Assembly (NCBI RefSeq): GCF_000577275.2
Contig: NZ_HG916852.1
Span: 3,103,001-3,167,000 of the forward strand
DNA length: 64,000 nucleotides
Origin: Rhizobium favelukesii
GTDB taxonomy: Bacteria; Pseudomonadota; Alphaproteobacteria; Rhizobiales; Rhizobiaceae
Direction of reading: 5' to 3'
Made by a program: the position numbers and the translations under genes. Below are positions 46,101 through 54,721 of this stretch, piece by piece; the stretch's first letter is position 1; the number at the start of each line of letters is the position of its first letter. The notes beneath the pieces are model-generated. The model made no database searches. It was not told where the DNA came from and saw nothing but the letters and a program-made list of their open reading frames with translations.

Positions 46101-46501
46101 TCTCTTGTCCCTCGGCGGCTAGCTCCGGCTCAGTTTCTTCATTTGCCGACCCGAAAGTGGCCGCGCGGCGTCTGGGAAAAGCAAAAGACCCCGTATCAAA
46201 AGGATACGAAGCAAAAAGCCTTAGTCATTCCGGACACTACAATAGGAACGGAGACGAATTCTTGCGCTCACAACTATGTTGCGGCGCTTATAAATTGGCG
46301 ATTATCAATTCCACCAACCATTACGCATGGCTCCTATGCGCTGACCACAAATTTACGCTGGGGAAGGCTGCGCGGGCGCAAATCGCTTCTTGGGAAGCCG
46401 ACGCCTAAATTTCTTATCAAAGTGTTACGATGCGCTTAGGCAATTCTTAAATGTGACAAGCTAGAGTGGCTGCCGTGGTCTTGAGTTGTGTAGAGAGTCC
46501 A
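46101..46501. other. Intergenic region before sciP
   Basis: These 401 bp hold no gene that I support. A small dyad, GTATC-AAAAG-GATAC, occurs at about 46191-46205. TTAG-N7-TTAA (46436-46450) is a CtrA-like box, and GAGTC (46495-46499), a CcrM-type GANTC site, lies just before the sciP start. Confidence 0.45.
46436..46450 (+). promoter_or_regulatory. Candidate CtrA box before sciP
   Basis: TTAG-GCAATTC-TTAA matches the CtrA consensus TTAA-N7-TTAA with one mismatch and the exact spacing, about 52-66 bp before ATG 46502. In Caulobacter sciP is activated by CtrA, so the position is meaningful. Confidence 0.55.
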
Positions 46502-46777
46502 ATGACCGAAATGATACGTCCCCGAGTAAAATATGTCATCGGCCCCGATGGCAGCCCGCTGACGATTGCGGATCTGCCGCCGCCGAATACACGGCGCTGG
46601 GTGATCCGCCGCAAAGCTGAGGTTGTAGCGGCGGTCCGTGGTGGCCTGTTGAGCTTGGAAGAAGCCTGCGAGCGTTACACGCTGACTGTCGAAGAGTTTC
46701 TGTCCTGGCAGTCTTCCATCAACAGCCACGGCCTTGCCGGTTTACGCACCACGCGCATCCAGCAGTATCGCCACTGA
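46502..46777 (+). CDS. sciP: CtrA inhibitor SciP (DUF1153)
   Basis: This 91-residue DNA-binding protein of the DUF1153 family corresponds to SciP, which in Caulobacter represses CtrA-activated transcription in the swarmer stage. It contains KYVIGPDGSPLTIADLPPP and the HTH segment RWVIRRKAEVVAAVRGGLLSLEEACERY, then LTVEEFLSWQ. ATG 46502 is the family start; a longer frame from 46466 is not needed. A CtrA-like box and a GANTC site precede it. The ctrA gene lies 1.5 kb downstream. Confidence 0.93.
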   Translation: MTEMIRPRVKYVIGPDGSPLTIADLPPPNTRRWVIRRKAEVVAAVRGGLLSLEEACERYTLTVEEFLSWQSSINSHGLAGLRTTRIQQYRH

Positions 46778-47076
46778 CAAGCCCTTCCTGGGCAACGAAT
46801 TCTACGTTTCGGGCCGCTTGCATTTCCTGAGGGACATAGACAGACGGCCCGAAATCGTTGACGCAGCCAGTAGATGGCCTGCTTCAACCCGCTGCTACAA
46901 GCTTCACCGCGAGTTCCGTGCCCCATAGACCACTTGGCAGGAACTCGATCGGTGACGCCGGAACAGCACCCGGGGACATTTCCCCTCAGCCCATCGAACA
47001 CAGTGTCCTCACCGACCGGCTTGGCGTCGCCAGCATGACATGCGAGTTTCCATCAACAGCATACTGTTGATGAGGA
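46778..47076. other. Intergenic region after sciP
   Basis: I see no gene or motif that I can support in these 299 bp. Confidence 0.35.
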
Positions 47077-47364
47077 ATGGCAATGGACATCAAGAACGAA
47101 GAAAATCCCTCCGGCGGCCGCTACGTTGCAAAGGTGGAAGGCCACGAGGCCGAAATGACCTACTCCCGCGCCTCGCCGAAGCTCGTCATCATTGACCACA
47201 CCGGGGTTCCCGATGCGCTACGCGGCAAAGGCGTTGGCCAGGCACTTGCTCTGCACGCGGTCGAGGAAGCACGCAAGGGGGGATGGAAGATCTTCCCGCT
47301 ATGCCCGTTCTTCAAGGCGCAGGCGCAACGCCACGAGGAGTGGCACGACGTCGTCAACGGCTAG
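47077..47364 (+). CDS. Small GNAT-family N-acetyltransferase (YjdJ-like)
   Basis: This 95-residue acetyltransferase of the short GNAT type (YjdJ-like) contains MTYSRASPKLVIIDHTGVP, the acetyl-CoA loop LRGKGVGQALALHAVEEARK, and PLCPFFKAQAQRHEEWHDVV. ATG 47077 or 47083 could be used. The substrate is unknown. A terminator follows directly. Confidence 0.88.
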   Translation: MAMDIKNEENPSGGRYVAKVEGHEAEMTYSRASPKLVIIDHTGVPDALRGKGVGQALALHAVEEARKGGWKIFPLCPFFKAQAQRHEEWHDVVNG

Positions 47365-47378
47365 AGCCGCGCAACGCC

Positions 47379-47426
47379 AAAAGCCATGTATGACGGACGC
47401 GACAGCCCATCATGCATGGCTTTTTT
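47379..47426 (+). terminator. Terminator after the small GNAT gene
   Basis: AAAAGCCATG (47379-47388) pairs with CATGGCTTTT (from 47415) across a 26-nt loop, and TTTTTT follows. Confidence 0.65.
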
Positions 47427-47468
47427 CGAGGCGATGCCCAAGCGCCAAACGGCGCCTGTTTCCTGCCC

Positions 47469-47819
47469 TTAGGCTCTTGCCCGGACTGCGCCGTCGCGCT
47501 CTTCCAGCGCGGCTGCACGTGCGTATTCCGCCTGCATCTCTTCGAGCGCTTGTTCGAGCGACTCTTCCTGCATCTTCAGTTCCTTGATCGAGACCTGAAG
47601 ATTGTCCGCGCGCTGGCGTGCTGCCTTTGCGAAGGTCGGATAGGCGAAGTGATTCGGGTCGGAAATGCCGGACTTCTTTTCTTCGACGACGATCTGGCTC
47701 TCCAGATCCTTCGTCATCCGATCAAATTCGGACATCATCATCTGCAATTGCTGCAGTTGGCGACGTTTTTCGTTCACCTGAAACTCCTTCAGACGAACTA
47801 GGCTCTCACGCGACTTCAT
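47469..47819 (-). CDS. fliJ: FliJ-like coiled-coil protein
   Basis: This 116-residue protein is almost wholly a coiled coil (KSRESLVRLKEFQVNEKRRQ, LQQLQMMMSEFDRMTKDLES, QEESLEQALEEMQ), like FliJ, the flagellar export chaperone that binds the FliI ATPase. I chose ATG 47819 because GGAG lies 8 bp upstream (ATG 47825 is too close to it). It is divergent from ctrA, with a shared 441-bp region. fliI is not beside it. The assignment rests on coiled-coil form and position; a generic helical protein is possible. Confidence 0.65.
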   Translation of the reverse strand: MKSRESLVRLKEFQVNEKRRQLQQLQMMMSEFDRMTKDLESQIVVEEKKSGISDPNHFAYPTFAKAARQRADNLQVSIKELKMQEESLEQALEEMQAEYARAAALEERDGAVRARA

Positions 47820-48025
47820 ACGCATTACTCCAGTGATGCGAGACCCCTGCTCCACTTAAACCGCCCCTGCGGGCCGTTTTGACGCGGCCTGCCAAAAAAT
47901 TTCCGTCGGTATTAACAAAAACCTACCGTTGGTAACCTTTCGTTTACGGGCATCGTTAATGATAGTGCCGATGATTTAAGGGTCGGTAAACACAACTACG
48001 CGATTTCCGATACCGTTTCATTGGT

Positions 48026-48155
48026 GAGTCGAATGAATCGCTTACCGGCCGTTCTTAATGTAAAACTTAAGAATCTGGCTTTGCGAATTTTCGTTGGAAA
48101 ACAGCGGAATGGACAAAATATTTAATAAATTCGTTACCTCTTGCCAGAGTGAATC
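48026..48155. promoter_or_regulatory. Cluster of four GANTC methylation sites before ctrA
   Basis: GAGTC (48026-48030) and GAATC (48035-48039, 48071-48075, 48151-48155) are four CcrM recognition sites within 130 bp of ctrA upstream DNA. CcrM methylation state and GcrA control ctrA transcription in Caulobacter. The whole region 47820-48260 is AT-rich and gene-free. Confidence 0.75.
48055..48070. promoter_or_regulatory. Candidate CtrA site in the ctrA promoter
   Basis: TTAA-N8-TTAA within the dyad CTTAA...TTAAG, about 190-206 bp before the ctrA start. Spacing is one base longer than the usual N7. A further half-site GTTAACC occurs near 48163-48169. Confidence 0.45.
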
Positions 48156-48260
48156 AGAATTTGTTAACCATTTCGTGGCAGCTTCCAAATCACGCAGTTG
48201 ACATATTCGGTATCGCGTAGGGGGCCAGACCACCTTTCGGCGGCGGTAAAGGGGATAAGA

Positions 48261-48962
48261 ATGCGGGTACTACTCATCGAAGATGATAGCGCGACAGCGC
48301 AGAGCATCGAATTGATGCTCAAATCAGAAAGTTTTAACGTCTACACCACCGATCTCGGTGAAGAAGGCGTGGATCTCGGGAAGTTGTATGATTACGACAT
48401 CATCCTTCTCGATTTGAACCTTCCCGACATGTCCGGATATGAAGTGCTGCGCACTCTGCGCCTGTCCAAGGTCAAGACACCGATCCTCATTCTGTCCGGC
48501 ATGGCCGGTATTGAAGACAAGGTTCGCGGTCTCGGTTTCGGCGCCGACGACTACATGACCAAGCCGTTCCACAAGGACGAACTGGTCGCGCGCATTCATG
48601 CAATTGTCCGTCGTTCCAAGGGCCATGCCCAGTCGGTCATCATGACCGGCGAACTGATCGTCAACCTCGACGCCAAGACCGTCGAAGTTGGTGGCCAGCG
48701 CGTGCACCTGACGGGCAAGGAATACCAGATGCTGGAGCTGCTTTCGCTCCGCAAGGGCACCACGCTCACCAAGGAAATGTTCCTGAACCACCTCTATGGC
48801 GGCATGGACGAGCCGGAGCTGAAGATCATCGACGTCTTCATCTGCAAGCTGCGCAAGAAGCTGGCAAATGCTGCCGGCGGCGCGAACTACATCGAAACCG
48901 TCTGGGGCCGCGGCTACGTTCTGCGCGAGCCGGATGGTGCCGAGTACGCCGAAACCGCCTGA
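48261..48962 (+). CDS. ctrA: Cell-cycle master regulator CtrA
   Basis: This is an OmpR-class response regulator of 233 residues that controls DNA replication, division and motility genes in alphaproteobacteria. The receiver domain has Asp7/8/9-type acidic residues (LLIEDDSA), phospho-acceptor Asp51 (IILLDLNLP) and Lys in MTKPFHKDE. The winged helix carries [50 protein letters not shown] and VWGRGYVL. The C-terminal AETA ending fits the ClpXP-recognised hydrophobic tail. ATG 48261 is preceded by GGGGATAAG; a longer in-frame start is not used. Confidence 0.98.
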   Translation: MRVLLIEDDSATAQSIELMLKSESFNVYTTDLGEEGVDLGKLYDYDIILLDLNLPDMSGYEVLRTLRLSKVKTPILILSGMAGIEDKVRGLGFGADDYMTKPFHKDELVARIHAIVRRSKGHAQSVIMTGELIVNLDAKTVEVGGQRVHLTGKEYQMLELLSLRKGTTLTKEMFLNHLYGGMDEPELKIIDVFICKLRKKLANAAGGANYIETVWGRGYVLREPDGAEYAETA

Positions 48963-48989
48963 CGTTTCATCCCCTTTGCCAAGACTAAA

Positions 48990-49060
48990 AAAATCCCGTC
49001 CTTTGTGGCGGGATCTCTGTCTCTGTTTTCGATATGGAAAAAGCCGCCCAGAGGCGGCTT
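48990..49060. terminator. Terminators between ctrA and the convergent receiver gene
   Basis: Two hairpins: ATCCCG / CGGGAT (48993-48998 with 49009-49014) and AAGCCGCC / GGCGGCTT (49041-49048 with 49053-49060). On the minus strand both are followed by T-runs, so they mainly stop the 49085-49447 gene. On the plus strand the first can also fold after ctrA, though without a T-run. Confidence 0.65.
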
Positions 49061-49084
49061 CGATCGGCTGACGGATGCCGGCAA

Positions 49085-49447
49085 CTATGCCGCGATGGCG
49101 CGGTTGCCGAAAACGGCCGTCAGTATCTTGCGGTCGAACGGCTTGAGCAGAAAATCGGTGGCCCCTGCCCGCTTGCCCATCATCAGCTTCTTGAGATCGG
49201 CCTCGACCACGCAATAGTAGATCTTGACCGCCTTGCCGCCTTCCATGCCGCGAATGGTCGAGATCAACTCGAGCGCGCTGTCCATACCGGAATCGACGAT
49301 GAGGTATTCGGGGAGTTGAACCTGGCAGTTGGAGACGGCTTCGGCAGCGCTCGAGGCTTCGCTGACCATGAAATCAAGCTCGGAAAGGATGCGCTTCCCC
49401 ACCTTCCGAACGACGTCAGATGAATCGGCGATCATAAACCTCTGCAT
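49085..49447 (-). CDS. Single-domain response regulator near chpT
   Basis: This is a receiver-only protein of 120 residues from ATG 49447. Asp52 (YLIVDSGMD) is the likely phospho-acceptor and LLKPFDRK holds the conserved Lys, but the acidic pocket (IADSSD) is simpler than usual. It lies downstream of chpT on the same strand, with 110 bp between them. It may act like CpdR or DivK in the CckA-ChpT-CtrA relay, but the sequence does not prove which. Confidence 0.82.
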   Translation of the reverse strand: MQRFMIADSSDVVRKVGKRILSELDFMVSEASSAAEAVSNCQVQLPEYLIVDSGMDSALELISTIRGMEGGKAVKIYYCVVEADLKKLMMGKRAGATDFLLKPFDRKILTAVFGNRAIAA

Positions 49448-49557
49448 GTCTGCTCCTTGCCCCAGCTTCTGTCGCGGCTGGCCTATTACCGCCAAAGATA
49501 GAAACATTAGGCTAAGGATTTATTACTCGGCGAGCCGAATCGCCGTCGAGGCCTCCA

Positions 49558-50205
49558 TCAAGCTGCGACGACGTCAGCGGTAAAGGTCAGTTCTTCGGTG
49601 GTCGCGCTGTGGCCGAGTTCCATGCCGCATTCATCGGCAAGCAGCACCGTATAATATGGCTGAATCGTGTGAGCATCGATGGCTTCCTCGATCTCCCCGG
49701 TCGAAATCTCCACGAATTTCGGCGGCAGGCGCATCAGCTTGCCCTTCGCGACGATCTTGAATTTTGCGTCGAGCTCGGGGTTCTCCAGCGTGATTTCAAG
49801 GATGCCGCCACGTGGAATCGACGAATAGGCCACGAGAAAGAGATTGAGCAGCAGCTTGACGCGGTTCTTGGCGATAATCGCGCGCGGGCCGCTCCAGGTA
49901 ACCTCGGTCTTCTTTTCGGCGGCCGCGAAATCCTTTGCCGCGCGTTCGGCTTCACCGGTATCGATCGAGGCACCGACCGAACCGGAAGCACCGAAGGCAA
50001 GCCGGGCGAACTTCAGACGGACAGACGCGTTGAGCGCGCTTGTCCTGATAAGATCCATCGCATCGGCATCGGCGCCGCCTTCGTCCAGAAGCTCCAGACC
50101 ATTGTTGATTGCGCCGACCGGCGAGATGACGTCGTGGCAGACGCGGCTGCACAAAAGCGCGGCTAGGTCGGGGCCGGTCAGGGTGAGGTTTGGATTCTTC
50201 GACAT
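49558..50205 (-). CDS. chpT: Histidine phosphotransferase ChpT
   Basis: ChpT carries phosphate from the CckA kinase to CtrA and CpdR. It has 215 residues from ATG 50205 (GGAG 7 bp upstream). The phosphorylated histidine lies in CSRVCHDVISPVGAINNGLELL (His24), followed by a degenerate ATPase-like fold (KFARLAFGAS, RVKLLLNLFLVAYSSIPRGG). The close linkage to ctrA, sciP and the receiver gene supports the assignment. Confidence 0.93.
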   Translation of the reverse strand: MSKNPNLTLTGPDLAALLCSRVCHDVISPVGAINNGLELLDEGGADADAMDLIRTSALNASVRLKFARLAFGASGSVGASIDTGEAERAAKDFAAAEKKTEVTWSGPRAIIAKNRVKLLLNLFLVAYSSIPRGGILEITLENPELDAKFKIVAKGKLMRLPPKFVEISTGEIEEAIDAHTIQPYYTVLLADECGMELGHSATTEELTFTADVVAA

Positions 50206-50307
50206 CATCGTCTCCAGGGGCGGCAGGTTCATTCCGCCGTCTATCTTGCGTCATCAAAATTGCGCGAAGTTTGCGCCGTACTCGGCGCCATAATGACACC
50301 ATATTTG

Positions 50308-50324
50308 GTAAACCGATTGTTAAG
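50308..50324. promoter_or_regulatory. Candidate CtrA box before the eipA-type gene
   Basis: Reading the minus strand: CTTAAC-AATCGG-TTTAC, i.e. TTAAC-N6-TTTAC, one mismatch from TTAAC-N6-TTAAC. It is about 70-90 bp before ATG 50395 and 105-120 bp before the divergent chpT start. The eipA gene of Brucella is reported to be CtrA-regulated. Confidence 0.5.
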
Positions 50325-50394
50325 ACCATACGCGCAAAATGAATGAAACGCCGGAAACGGCTCATCGTACCGACCATGATGAACGGATGACACC

Positions 50395-50991
50395 ATGCGC
50401 TCCAATTTCCTCGGAAGATTTTCCGCCATCTGCAGGCTCTTCGTTGCGCTGACACTTTCGCCTCTCATGCTTGTTCCAACACAGGCATCGGCGCAGCAAT
50501 CCAACAGCGGCCAGTATTCGATGCAGGAAATCGTCGACGCTGGACACTCGTTCTTCGGCTCGACGAGTGGTGGGCTGGCCAAGGTGATCGAAGCGGCCTT
50601 TCAGAAATATGGCCTTCCGAATGGTTACGTTCTCGGCCAGGAAGGCTCGGGCGCCTTCATCGCCGGCCTCACTTACGGCGAAGGTCAGTTGAATACAAAG
50701 AATGCCGGCGAGCATCCGCTCTACTGGCAAGGTCCCTCGCTCGGGATCGACTATGGTGGTCAGGGCACACGCGTCATGATGCTGGTGTACGACCTGCCTT
50801 CGACCGACGCCATCTACGCGCGCTTCGGCGGCGTCAGCGGTCAGGCCTTCGTTATCGCCGGCTTCGGCATGACGCTTCTCAAGAACAACAATGTCCTTGT
50901 CGTACCGATCCGCACCGGTGTAGGCGCTCGCCTCGGATTGAACGTCGGCTACCTCAAGGTCACGCCGGATCCGACCTGGAATCCCTTCTGA
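50395..50991 (+). CDS. eipA: DUF1134 / EipA-type envelope integrity protein
   Basis: This 198-residue exported protein has a signal peptide (about residues 1-34, LTLSPLMLVPTQASA) and a DUF1134 domain, the EipA family of Brucella that forms a small beta-barrel-like fold and supports envelope integrity. Conserved blocks: HSFFGSTSGGLAKVIEAAFQ, LTYGEGQL, GIDYGGQGTRVMMLVYDLP and GVGARLGLNVGYLKVTP. It is divergent from chpT. Confidence 0.85.
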   Translation: MRSNFLGRFSAICRLFVALTLSPLMLVPTQASAQQSNSGQYSMQEIVDAGHSFFGSTSGGLAKVIEAAFQKYGLPNGYVLGQEGSGAFIAGLTYGEGQLNTKNAGEHPLYWQGPSLGIDYGGQGTRVMMLVYDLPSTDAIYARFGGVSGQAFVIAGFGMTLLKNNNVLVVPIRTGVGARLGLNVGYLKVTPDPTWNPF

Positions 50992-51110
50992 TTTCCATCT
51001 GCGCCAGCGAACTCTCGCTCGCCGTTACCTTTCCGCCACTTGCCCTACGCGTCAGGTCCGCTTAATCATGGTTCTGACGCAAATCAACTTTTGGAAGCCG
51101 TGGCCGCGCC

Positions 51111-52271
51111 GTGATCGAATATGCTCTCTTGTTCGGATTGGGCTTTCTGACAGCAGCGTTCCTCGTCTTCCTGGTATCGCCTGCTGTCCACCGCCGCATC
51201 GTCTGGTACACGGAAAACCGGATGCGCGCGACCATGCCGCTCAGCCCGCAGGAAGTGCGCGCGCAGAAGGATATGGTTCGAGCCCTCTATGCCGCCGAGA
51301 ACGCCAAGACGACACAGCATCTGCTGCGCGAGCGCGAAAAGTCGCTGGCGCTGCAACTGAAGCATGACTCGCTGGCACTCGATGCAGGACGGTTTGCCGC
51401 CGAGATCGCCGGACTGCAGGCCCAGATCAGCGATATGAGTGTCGAGGCTGCGGAACAGCGCTCGCACCTGCGCAAGGACGAGAACTACATCAGCCAACTG
51501 AAGACGAGCCTTCACATCGCCGAGAAGGCAAGCGCCGCCAAGGAAGGCGAGCTCGATGCCCTTCGCATGCGCCTCAACAAGCTTGCGGAGCAAGCCGACA
51601 ATCTCAAGATCGATTTGGCAGCGCGCGAGACCGAAATCGAGAGCATGACATTCAAGGCGAACGCAGTCCGCGTCGAGCGCGACAATCTAAGCCAGGACGT
51701 TGGCCTGCTGCAGAAGCGCGCCAAGGATGCCGAGCAGACACTGGCCCAGCATGAGCACGCCGTCATCAGGCTCGAAGACCAGGCAGGTCGCGATGCCGCG
51801 TCGGCGGCCGACAAGGACACCCTTCTCGGACGCCGTCAGCAGGAAATTGCCAAGCTGAAGGAACAGATCAAGGCGGCGAACGCCGAACTGCGCAAGGCAA
51901 ATAGTGCATTGCGCAACGCTGGTCTTCAACCCGTAGCTGCAGATGCGGTTTCACAGGAGCGGGCAACCGGGGAAACGATGGCAACCGAACTCGAGACAGC
52001 AGCGATTGCAACGCGCCTGAGCGAAGAGGTGCGCAAGCGCAGCGCCGCCGTCTCAAAGCAACTTCTGAAAGCGAAATCCGACGCCAGCCACGATGGTGCC
52101 ATACGCGAAGAGATCGCCGGCATTGCGGCAAGCATGGTTGCGCTGACCGCTATGAACGAAGGCCCGTCTTCGCCGATCCGCGACCTTCTGCCCGATGCCC
52201 CCGACAATCAGGACGGCGAGCGCATCAACCTCGCGCAACGCGCGGCGACGATCCTGTCCGAGCCGGGCTGA
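51111..52271 (+). CDS. Membrane-anchored coiled-coil protein
   Basis: This 386-residue protein starts at GTG 51111, with one N-terminal membrane segment (YALLFGLGFLTAAFLVFLVSP). It then has a basic arm and a long coiled coil (about residues 55-300, Ala/Glu/Lys/Leu-rich). The C-terminus (SPIRDLLPDA) is polar. No known domain is recognised. Its design recalls polarity or structural tethers, but function is unknown. It converges on the next gene with only 2 bp between stops. Confidence 0.72.
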   Translation: MIEYALLFGLGFLTAAFLVFLVSPAVHRRIVWYTENRMRATMPLSPQEVRAQKDMVRALYAAENAKTTQHLLREREKSLALQLKHDSLALDAGRFAAEIAGLQAQISDMSVEAAEQRSHLRKDENYISQLKTSLHIAEKASAAKEGELDALRMRLNKLAEQADNLKIDLAARETEIESMTFKANAVRVERDNLSQDVGLLQKRAKDAEQTLAQHEHAVIRLEDQAGRDAASAADKDTLLGRRQQEIAKLKEQIKAANAELRKANSALRNAGLQPVAADAVSQERATGETMATELETAAIATRLSEEVRKRSAAVSKQLLKAKSDASHDGAIREEIAGIAASMVALTAMNEGPSSPIRDLLPDAPDNQDGERINLAQRAATILSEPG

Positions 52272-52273
52272 CA

Positions 52274-53092
52274 TCAAATCAGTTTCGCGGCCGATGACAT
52301 GGCGAAGAGAGCAATGCCCGTTGCCGTCGCCACATTGAGGCTGTCCAATCCCGCCGATTGCGGGATACGCGCGCTGTGGAAGCGCTCCAGGACAGCAGGA
52401 GGCAGGCCCTCGCCTTCTGTGCCCACAGCCAGCGCCATACGCTCCGTCGGGGGGATAGCTCGGATGTCGGCCTCGCCACGCGGCGAAAGCGTCCAGATTG
52501 CAAATCCATTCGCCGCAAGCCGTGTCAGCACGTCGAGCCCAGTTCCCTTCCGCTCGTAGGGAACACGGAGTACCGAGCCGACTGAGACGCGCAATGCCTT
52601 GCGATAGAGCGGATCACACGACGTCTCATCAAGAAAGATGGCATCCGCCTTGAAGGCGGCCGCATTACGGAACATCGACCCGGCATTGTCATGGTTGGAA
52701 ATACCGCAGCCGACAAGGACGAGCGACCGTTCGGGCAGCCGGTCGATAAGCTCGGTTTCGACCACCTCTCGCCTGCCAAGCGCCAACACGCCGCGATGGA
52801 GATGAAACCCGACGATCCGGTCCAGCACCTCCGCCGCCGCGACATACACCGGTACGTCGTGCGGTAGCCTCTCGAGTATCGGAGCGACACCATCGACACG
52901 GTTCCTGAGCAACAGCACCTTTTCGGTCACAAAGCCGCCACCCTGGCTAGCCTCCACCAGCATGCGAAGGACGACCGTGCCCTCCGCGATGAAGCGGTTC
53001 TGCCGGCCGGTCAGATCGCGCTCGCGGATGTCGCGAAAATCGGCGATACGAGGATCGTCCGCACTCTCGATGGCAACGAGGCGAGAAGCCAT
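52274..53092 (-). CDS. SpoU/TrmH-type RNA 2'-O-methyltransferase
   Basis: This 272-residue protein has an N-terminal RNA-binding substrate domain (RFIAEGTVVLRMLVEA) and the knotted SPOUT domain: LVGCGISNHDNAGSMFRNAAAF (motif 1), SCDPLYRKALRVSVGSVLRVPY (motif 2), ALAVGTEGEGLP, and the motif 3 segment RIPQSAGLDSLNVATATGIALF. It is likely to modify rRNA or tRNA ribose with SAM. ATG 53092 gives the usual length. The exact target cannot be told. Confidence 0.9.
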   Translation of the reverse strand: MASRLVAIESADDPRIADFRDIRERDLTGRQNRFIAEGTVVLRMLVEASQGGGFVTEKVLLLRNRVDGVAPILERLPHDVPVYVAAAEVLDRIVGFHLHRGVLALGRREVVETELIDRLPERSLVLVGCGISNHDNAGSMFRNAAAFKADAIFLDETSCDPLYRKALRVSVGSVLRVPYERKGTGLDVLTRLAANGFAIWTLSPRGEADIRAIPPTERMALAVGTEGEGLPPAVLERFHSARIPQSAGLDSLNVATATGIALFAMSSAAKLI

Positions 53093-53096
53093 TGCC

Positions 53097-53483
53097 CTAG
53101 CCGCCGTTAATCGTCACATCAGCGACAATGCGTCCTGACTTGATATCGACGACGAGGGACTTCATGATTCCGTCGGCGGTTGCCCCAAAGAACATGATCT
53201 GGCCTCCTGACAGCGACGACGACTGAATGACGAAGCCCGGCGGCAACGTGGCCGTCACAGACACAGGCGCATCCGACGGCACACCCGCCGATGTCACGGC
53301 TGTTGGTTCCTTCGCGGGAGCCCGCATCGTCTTGTAGACAACGGCGCCGAAGACAGCCATAAGGCTCACGAACATGATGATGCCTGAGACGATCTGCAGG
53401 CGGATCATCTTGCGCCGGACACGTTCCATCGCCGGATCCAGGGGCTTTTCGTCCTGATCGTCTTCTGGCTGGATATTCGTCAT
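53097..53483 (-). CDS. Conserved rhizobial single-pass membrane protein
   Basis: This 128-residue protein has a charged N-terminus, one membrane segment (IVSGIIMFVSLMAVFGAVVY) and a small periplasmic domain (SVTATLPPGFVIQSSSLSGG, LVVDIKSGRIVADVTI). I think it is a DUF6476-like protein. It is 4 bp upstream of the methyltransferase and probably co-transcribed. Divergent from the pseudouridine synthase. Confidence 0.7.
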   Translation of the reverse strand: MTNIQPEDDQDEKPLDPAMERVRRKMIRLQIVSGIIMFVSLMAVFGAVVYKTMRAPAKEPTAVTSAGVPSDAPVSVTATLPPGFVIQSSSLSGGQIMFFGATADGIMKSLVVDIKSGRIVADVTINGG

Positions 53484-53526
53484 ATGTGGCGTTCCGTTCT
53501 ATAAAATAATTCGGAGAAGAAGCGTC

Positions 53527-54561
53527 TTGAGCGACCCCTTTAAACAAGCATCCGGCATTAGAAAAGTCCTGACTGCCGACGAGAACGCCGAAGGCCGTCT
53601 TGACGCGTGGATGACCGGGCAGCTTGGTGAAGAGTTTTCGCGCAGCCGCGTCAAGGCGCTGATCAAGGAAGGCCAGGTTTCTGTGGCCGGCAAAGTCATG
53701 GCCGACCCGCAGAAAAAGGTGCGTCCGGGCGATACCTTCGAGATCGTGCTGCCCGAGCCGCAGGATCCGACGCCTCAGGGCGAAGATATCGCGCTCGATA
53801 TTCTGTTCGAAGACGATGACATCATCGTCATCTCCAAGCCGGCCGGCCTTGTGGTGCACCCTGCGGCTGGCAATTGGACCGGCACGCTCGTCAACGCGCT
53901 GATCTATCATTGCGGGGACAGTCTTTCCGGCATCGGCGGTGTCCGCCGTCCAGGCATCGTCCATCGGCTGGATAAGGACACCACGGGCGTAATGGTCGTC
54001 GCCAAGAACGACATCTCTCATCGTCATCTGTCACTGCAATTCGCCGATCACGGGCGGACCATGCCGCTGCAGCGCGCGTATCAGGCGATCGTCTGGGGCC
54101 GTCCTCGCTCGCTTAACGGAACGATCAATGCCCCGCTGGGCCGCGCCGTCGGCGATCGTACGCGCCGAGCCGTCAAACGACCCGAGACGCAGGATGCCGA
54201 CGAGGCGATCACGCACTACGAAGTACTCGAGCGCTTCCACGAGAACCCCGACGCGACATCGCTCGCCTCTCTTGTCGAGTGCCACCTTGAAACCGGCCGC
54301 ACGCATCAGATCCGCGTGCACATGGCGCACATCGGCCACCCACTGCTTGGCGACACCGTCTACGGAGCAGGTTTCAAGACAAAGGCAAACCTCCTTCCAG
54401 ATACCGCCAGGAAGACGGTAAATGCCTTCGCAAGGCAGGCGCTCCACGCCTACATGCTGCAATTCGAGCATCCCCGCACAGGCGAAGTCATGCACTTCGA
54501 GGTGCCGCTGCCGCAGGACATGGAAGAGCTGGCAACGGCCCTGCGCGCCTCCTCAGAGTAA
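53527..54561 (+). CDS. rluD: RluD-type pseudouridine synthase
   Basis: It modifies uridines in 23S rRNA (helix 69 in E. coli RluD). It has 344 residues with an S4 RNA-binding domain (about 25-85; AEGRLDAWMTGQL, SRVKALIKEGQVSV) and the catalytic RsuA/RluD domain, whose HRLDKDTTGVMVVAK contains the nucleophilic Asp. CHLETGRTHQIRVHM and GHPLLGDTVYG follow. The start is TTG 53527 with GGAGAAG upstream. rpoH follows after 160 bp. Confidence 0.92.
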   Translation: MSDPFKQASGIRKVLTADENAEGRLDAWMTGQLGEEFSRSRVKALIKEGQVSVAGKVMADPQKKVRPGDTFEIVLPEPQDPTPQGEDIALDILFEDDDIIVISKPAGLVVHPAAGNWTGTLVNALIYHCGDSLSGIGGVRRPGIVHRLDKDTTGVMVVAKNDISHRHLSLQFADHGRTMPLQRAYQAIVWGRPRSLNGTINAPLGRAVGDRTRRAVKRPETQDADEAITHYEVLERFHENPDATSLASLVECHLETGRTHQIRVHMAHIGHPLLGDTVYGAGFKTKANLLPDTARKTVNAFARQALHAYMLQFEHPRTGEVMHFEVPLPQDMEELATALRASSE

Positions 54562-54586
54562 CGCCTTCGTGAAGCGGCGTGTGGCC

Positions 54587-54615
54587 TTGAACCCCTGTTT
54601 AGCCATACTTATCTG
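54587..54615 (+). promoter_or_regulatory. Possible rpoH promoter
   Basis: TTGAAC, 17 bp, TATCTG forms a sigma-70-like promoter about 107 bp before the rpoH start. CTTGAA with CCATACTT in the same stretch also recalls a heat-shock promoter, but the spacing is short. Low certainty. Confidence 0.35.
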
Positions 54616-54721
54616 TACATTGACTTAGTGCGGGCTCGGATAGAGCCGCACGTCCCGGTTCGCCTTTCGACGCAGGGGCGCGTTCCATTGGGAACCGGAA
54701 TTCAGATAGGAGGGTGCTCTT

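Noticed and set aside
46191..46205. GTATC-AAAAG-GATAC dyad as terminator or operator
   Set aside because: Only a 5-bp stem, no T-run and no related copies recognised. It could be chance.
54587..54640. Heat-shock (sigma-32) promoter of rpoH
   Set aside because: CTTGAA and CCATACTT are present but spacing is too short for the consensus. A sigma-70-like reading is somewhat better, so no heat-shock call was made.
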